From Angelakisella sp. (GTDB lineage: Bacteria; Bacillota; Clostridia; Oscillospirales; Ruminococcaceae), in NCBI GenBank assembly GCA_022794295.1, contig JAAWEO010000301.1, positions 1-16,816 on the forward strand: DNA of 16,816 nucleotides, read 5' to 3'. Positions 14,185 through 16,816 of the stretch are shown here, in pieces. The notes under the pieces are model-generated. The model ran no database searches and was not told where the DNA came from. It saw nothing but the letters and a program-made list of their open reading frames with translations. Each line of letters opens with the position of its first letter. Position 1 is the first letter of the stretch. Made by a program: the position numbers and the translations under genes.

Positions 14185-14225
14185 ATTATACCACCCCGGG
14201 GGAAATTGTCAACCTTCCCCCGGGG
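14185..14225 (-). promoter_or_regulatory. Promoter of tRNA-Pro, embedded in a GC-rich palindrome
   Basis: On the minus strand there is a perfect TTGACA (14207-14212) and a perfect TATAAT (14185-14190), 16 bp apart, with an extended -10 TGG. An 11-bp inverted repeat (14194-14204 and 14215-14225, CCCCGGGGGAA and its complement) spans the spacer and the -35. In RNA from lexA this repeat would form a strong hairpin about 20 nt past the lexA stop, but no U-tract follows it. The leader before the tRNA is about 90 nt. Confidence 0.85.
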
Positions 14226-14243
14226 CAGCAAAAAAACTGGGGG

Positions 14244-14837
14244 TTAAATGGCTTCATACTCCCGGATCAGGGAGACCACCCGTCCCAGAATCGATACCGA
14301 GTCTACAATAATAGGCTCCATGGTGTCGTTTTCCGGCTGAAGACGGTAGTGGCCCTTCTCCTTGTAGAAACGCTTAACTGTGGCTTCGTCCTCTATGAGG
14401 GCGACCACAATGTCGCCGTTTTCGGCGGTGGGGGTCTGGCGGATGATAATAATATCCCCATCCAGAATTCCCACGTTGATCATGCTGTCCCCCCGTACCC
14501 GCAGGGCAAAAAGATCCCGGGAGTGGAGGCTGCGGCTGCGGTAGGGAATGTACCCCTCGATCTCCTCCACAGCCAGAATGGGCTGGCCGGCGGTCACCGT
14601 GCCAACCAAGGGGACACGGATGCTCCGGTCGTCGGGGAGGGTGATGGCCCGGTTCAGGCGGCTCCCCTTCTCGATCAGCCCCCGTTCCTGAAGCTCCCCC
14701 AGGTATTTGTGGGCGGTGGAGGTGGACTTGATCTCCAGCGCGGCACATATCTCCCGGACGGAAGGGGGAAGCCCGTCCTCAAGGCGGTCGCGGATGTACT
14801 CCAAAATCTGAAGTGCTTTGGGGTTCAGGTCAGCCAT
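14244..14837 (-). CDS. lexA: LexA, SOS-response transcriptional repressor
   Basis: LexA represses DNA-damage genes and cleaves itself when stimulated by RecA filaments. The 197-residue product has the winged helix-turn-helix (about 1-65: NPKALQILEYIRD, GLPPSVREICAALEIKSTSTAHKYLGELQERGLI). Then comes the self-cleavage site VTAGQP (Ala83-Gly84) and the serine-peptidase fold with catalytic Ser118 in RVRGDSMI and Lys155 in EATVKRFYKE. LQPENDTMEPI and LGRVVSLIREY complete the dimerisation end. All catalytic residues are present and length is normal. The ATG at 14837 has a GGAAGGAGGAA site. Its promoter overlaps an SOS box, so it is autoregulated. It is single in its transcript, followed by the tRNA-Pro promoter. 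Confidence 0.97.
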   Translation of the reverse strand: MADLNPKALQILEYIRDRLEDGLPPSVREICAALEIKSTSTAHKYLGELQERGLIEKGSRLNRAITLPDDRSIRVPLVGTVTAGQPILAVEEIEGYIPYRSRSLHSRDLFALRVRGDSMINVGILDGDIIIIRQTPTAENGDIVVALIEDEATVKRFYKEKGHYRLQPENDTMEPIIVDSVSILGRVVSLIREYEAI

Positions 14838-14899
14838 AATGGTTCCTCCTTCCCGGTATTCCGGGTTTTATGGGTAGACGGTGTTTTCTGTACAAAAAC

Positions 14900-14928
14900 A
14901 GTATACCACATTCCACGCTGGATTTCAA
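14900..14928 (-). promoter_or_regulatory. Sigma-A promoter of lexA
   Basis: On the minus strand TTGAAA (14923-14928) and TATACT (14900-14905) are 17 bp apart. Transcription would begin near 14893, leaving a leader of about 55 nt before the lexA ATG. The -35 element overlaps the SOS box at 14926-14939. Confidence 0.75.
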
Positions 14929-14939
14929 ACGTATGTTTA
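14926..14939. promoter_or_regulatory. LexA-binding site (SOS/Cheo-type box)
   Basis: CAAACGTATGTTTA matches the Gram-positive LexA box CGAACRNRYGTTYC at 12 of 14 positions and is itself almost palindromic. It overlaps the -35 of lexA, so bound LexA would block its own promoter. Just downstream of the -10, TGTTTTCTGTACAAAAACA (about 14883-14900) is a further imperfect palindrome that might be a second, weaker site. Confidence 0.75.
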
Positions 14940-15048
14940 AAAAACGGGAAAATTTTTTGCAAAAGAGGAAAATCGTGTCGAATTTTGCTTTTCATAAAAG
15001 CTACGATGTTTATTTACAGTGCCGTAACAACTCTTTTCCGGAAGGTGG

Positions 15049-15176
15049 TATAATAAAGTTGTACCGAGGGAGGAGAGCAAAGCTCCAAACCGGTATGATA
15101 CTACCCTCCTCAAAAACACACACCTCAAACACACCAGAAGGGCCGTGGCGAAAGCTACGGCCTTTCTGGTGTGTTT
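15049..15176 (+). ncRNA. Candidate small structured RNA with extended -10 promoter and GAAA-capped hairpin
   Basis: On the plus strand an extended -10 TGGTATAAT ends at 15054, with no clear -35. About 10 bases on, TACCG (15062-15066) and CGGTA (15091-15095) enclose a GGAG/CTCC hairpin (15072-15086). The transcript would then run into a 23-bp hairpin, arms 15127-15149 and 15154-15176, with two G-U pairs and a GAAA tetraloop. The 3' arm ends in TTT, followed by CGCATTT. No coding frame with a good start fits. Because lysC converges from the right, the same hairpin could be its terminator, so an RNA gene is only one reading. I do not recognise the family. Confidence 0.35.
15127..15176 (-). terminator. 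Long hairpin downstream of lysC (probable lysC terminator)
   Basis: A 23-bp stem (15127-15149 with 15154-15176) with a tetraloop lies about 55 bp past the lysC stop. On the minus strand it is followed by GAGG then TGTGTGTTTTT, so the U-tract is displaced from the stem. A second hairpin, TTTCCCGG (15181-15188) and CCGGGAAA (15205-15212), comes between this one and the lysC stop. Either or both may end or protect the lysC mRNA. Confidence 0.5.
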
Positions 15177-15231
15177 CGCATTTCCCGGAGAGGCTGCTGC
15201 TTCCCCGGGAAAGGTCTGTTTTTCCATTCTG

Positions 15232-16434
15232 TCAGGCGTAAAAGGCCTCATGGACCACCCGCAGGGCCCGCAGGCCATCCTCCCGGTCGATCAGAACCGA
15301 GATCTTGATCTCGCTGGTGGCGATCATCTGAATATTGACATTGGCCTCTGCCAGGGCCTCGAACATTTTGGCGGCCACGCCGAAATTGGTCTCCATTCCG
15401 GCGCCTACCACCGAAAGCTTGGTCACCCCGTCGCAGGCAATCCCCTTGGCCCGGAGGGTCCCCTTCAGCTCCTCCACCACCTCCAGGGCGTCGGCCCGCT
15501 GGCTGTCCGCCACTGTGAAGGAGATGTCCTTGGTGTTGTCCCGGCCCACCGACTGGAGGATAATATCCACGTTTACCTTCCGGGAGGCCAAAGCGGAGAA
15601 GATCCGGAAGGCGATCCCGGGCACATCCTTCAGACCGATGATCGAGATCCGGGTAACATTGTCGTCCTTTGCCACCCCTTTGATAAGCATTTTTTCCATT
15701 TTTGCCACCTCCTTGATCACTGTCCCCGGCTTTTCCTCCAGGCTGGTGAGGACCTCCAGGGGGACGTTGTACTTTTTCGCCATTTCCACGCTGCGGTTGT
15801 GGAGCACCTGGGCCCCCAGGCTGGCAAGCTCCAGCATTTCGTCGTAGGTGATCTCGTTCAGCTTCCGGGCCCCCGGCACCAGGCGGGGATCGGCGGTGTA
15901 CACCCCATCCACATCGGTGTAGATCTGGCACAAATCGGCCCGGCAGGCGGCGGCAATGGCAACCGCGCTGGTGTCCGAGCCGCCCCGGCCCAGGGTGGTA
16001 ATATCGTCATACCGGTTCAGCCCCTGGAAGCCTGCCACGATCACAATGTTCCCCTTGTCCAGCTCGTTGGAGATACGCTCTGTCTCCACCCGGCGGATAC
16101 GGGAGTTGCCGTGGGTGGAATCGGTGACAAAGCCCGCCTGCCAGCCGGTAAGGGACTTGGCGGAGTAGCCCAGGCTTTCGATCGCCATAGCCAGCAAAGC
16201 AATGGAGATCTGTTCCCCGCTGGAAAGGAGCATATCCATCTCCCGCTTGTTGGCCTTGGGGTTGATCTCCATGGCTTTTGCGATCAGGTCGTCGGTGGTG
16301 TCCCCCTGGGCGGAGACCACCACCACCACGCTGTTCCCCTGGTCGTAGGCCGCGGTGACCCGCCGGGCTACATTCATCACCCGCTGGGCATCCCGCACCG
16401 AGCTGCCCCCGAACTTCTGCACAATAAGTGCCAT
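15232..16434 (-). CDS. lysC: Aspartate kinase (aspartokinase)
   Basis: Catalyses ATP-dependent phosphorylation of aspartate, the first step to lysine, threonine and methionine. The 400-residue monofunctional enzyme has the amino-acid kinase domain (about 1-250): QKFGGSSV, VVVVSAQGDTTDDL, VIVAGFQG, TLGRGGSDTSAVAIA and YTDVDGVYTADPR. Two ACT domains follow (about 262-335 and 342-400: ISIIGLKDVPGIAFRIFSALA, LSVVGAGMETNFGVAAKMFEALAEANVNIQMI), the usual site of end-product inhibition. Start choice: a GTG lies at 16440, but ATG 16434 has AGGAGG seven bases upstream whereas the GTG is nearly on top of it, and MALIVQKFGG is the family N-terminus. The thrB stop is 39 bp upstream, so both are in one operon. 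An internal start for a separate beta subunit, known in some Bacillus enzymes, cannot be excluded. Confidence 0.96.
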   Translation of the reverse strand: MALIVQKFGGSSVRDAQRVMNVARRVTAAYDQGNSVVVVVSAQGDTTDDLIAKAMEINPKANKREMDMLLSSGEQISIALLAMAIESLGYSAKSLTGWQAGFVTDSTHGNSRIRRVETERISNELDKGNIVIVAGFQGLNRYDDITTLGRGGSDTSAVAIAAACRADLCQIYTDVDGVYTADPRLVPGARKLNEITYDEMLELASLGAQVLHNRSVEMAKKYNVPLEVLTSLEEKPGTVIKEVAKMEKMLIKGVAKDDNVTRISIIGLKDVPGIAFRIFSALASRKVNVDIILQSVGRDNTKDISFTVADSQRADALEVVEELKGTLRAKGIACDGVTKLSVVGAGMETNFGVAAKMFEALAEANVNIQMIATSEIKISVLIDREDGLRALRVVHEAFYA

Positions 16435-16473
16435 CTTCACTCCTCCTAAAGGACCGTCCCCTGCGGGGCGCGG

Positions 16474-16816
16474 TCATTCCTCTGTGGTCATCTGCGCCCC
16501 GGTGTTGTCCGGCTCCAGCAGGTGGAGCTGCCAGCTTTGAAGGCCCTGGCCATCCATCCAGCAGCGCAGGCGCTGGAGGAAGCCGGTGTTTTCTGTCCCC
16601 ACAATGGCCATCAGGGTGGAGCCTGCCCCGCTGATATAGGCGCAGTAGGCGCCAAACTCCAGGGCGCAGTCCATCACCGGCCGGGCCCCGGGGATCAGCT
16701 CCAGGCGGTAGGGCTGGTGGAGCCGGTCCTGGGCCGCCACCCGCAGGTTCCCGTATTCCCCGGTGGAAAGGGACAGGGCCATCAGGGCGGCCCGGCTGAG
16801 GTTAAAGACCCCGTCC
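16474..16816 (-). CDS. thrB: Homoserine kinase, C-terminal part (runs off right edge)
   Basis: The last 113 codons of homoserine kinase (GHMP kinase superfamily), which phosphorylates homoserine on the way to threonine. The frame is open to the window edge: the visible product starts DGVFNLSRAALM, the conserved GHMP helix. It continues LHQPYRLELIPG, matching the family DxLHQPYR block, and AYISGAGSTLMAIV, the C-terminal glycine-rich motif of the GHMP fold (usually SGAGPT; here SGAGST). The protein ends normally with a Thr/Glu tail. It lies 39 bp upstream of lysC on the same strand, consistent with a threonine-branch operon; a homoserine dehydrogenase gene may lie just outside the window. Confidence 0.93.
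   Translation of the reverse strand, partial: DGVFNLSRAALMALSLSTGEYGNLRVAAQDRLHQPYRLELIPGARPVMDCALEFGAYCAYISGAGSTLMAIVGTENTGFLQRLRCWMDGQGLQSWQLHLLEPDNTGAQMTTEE

Noticed and set aside
14870..15241. A plus-strand frame of 123 codons between lexA and lysC, and a shorter version starting at 15094
   Set aside because: It crosses the lexA promoter and the long hairpin, the composition is not coding-like and there is no suitably spaced ribosome-binding site.
15145..16449. A 434-codon plus-strand open frame opposite lysC
   Set aside because: It is the antisense shadow of lysC, rich in His, Gly and Pro and with no domain. lysC is unambiguous.
1..16816. CRISPR array, insertion sequence or integrase
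   Set aside because: I saw no regularly spaced repeats, no transposase or integrase motifs, and no paired terminal repeats bounding the accessory genes.

Overview
The window looks like chromosome of an anaerobic, endospore-forming member of the Clostridia, probably a GC-rich gut lineage of the Oscillospiraceae/Ruminococcaceae type. The reasons are a spoIIR gene, a Firmicutes-type LexA with a Cheo-box-like SOS operator, acetate kinase under a classic sigma-A promoter, and GC-rich core genes with strong AGGAGG ribosome-binding sites. The taxonomic placement is inference from gene content and style.

Left part (1-5172), core and near-core genes. The 5' part of ackA (minus) runs off the left edge. 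Next come a DUF2625 gene with its own promoter, then an operon of an ECF sigma factor with a cysteine-bearing C-terminal extension followed by a DUF2461 gene (both minus). The sigma operon has an ECF-type promoter (TGTCAC-N16-CGTC) that suggests autoregulation, and a strong terminator lies just upstream of it. Then come spoIIR (minus) and, divergently, a regulator with an AraC DNA-binding domain and a GyrI-like ligand domain (plus). A bidirectional terminator separates it from the convergent rmuC.

Middle part (5365-14010). rmuC (minus) has a textbook sigma-A promoter. To its right the sequence becomes visibly richer in AT and all genes are on the plus strand, forming a defence-type island. 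The island holds a 5'-truncated Wadjet SMC gene (jetC remnant keeping only the ABC signature and Walker B end), an apparently intact jetD nuclease gene, a single-chain DUF262-DUF1524 (GmrSD-like) restriction protein, and a 961-residue TOTE-type protein with primase, SF2 helicase and degenerate phospholipase-D-like domains. No jetA, jetB or complete jetC is present, so Wadjet as known cannot work from here alone. The promoter region of the remnant carries two perfect palindromes. The right border of the island is a tRNA-Pro(UGG) gene whose 3' end faces the island.

Right part (14011-16816), core genes. tRNA-Pro (minus) has a near-perfect promoter embedded in a GC-rich palindrome. It is followed by lexA (minus) with its SOS box over the -35 element. 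The lexA-lysC gap carries a plus-strand extended -10 promoter and a long, GAAA-capped hairpin that may be a small RNA. Last come lysC (aspartate kinase) and the 3' end of thrB (homoserine kinase), apparently one minus-strand threonine/lysine-family operon.

The best candidate for something undescribed is the jetC remnant-jetD-DUF262/DUF1524-TOTE cluster: either a decayed Wadjet locus next to two other anti-invader genes, or a re-purposed JetD working with them. The sequence alone cannot decide between these.
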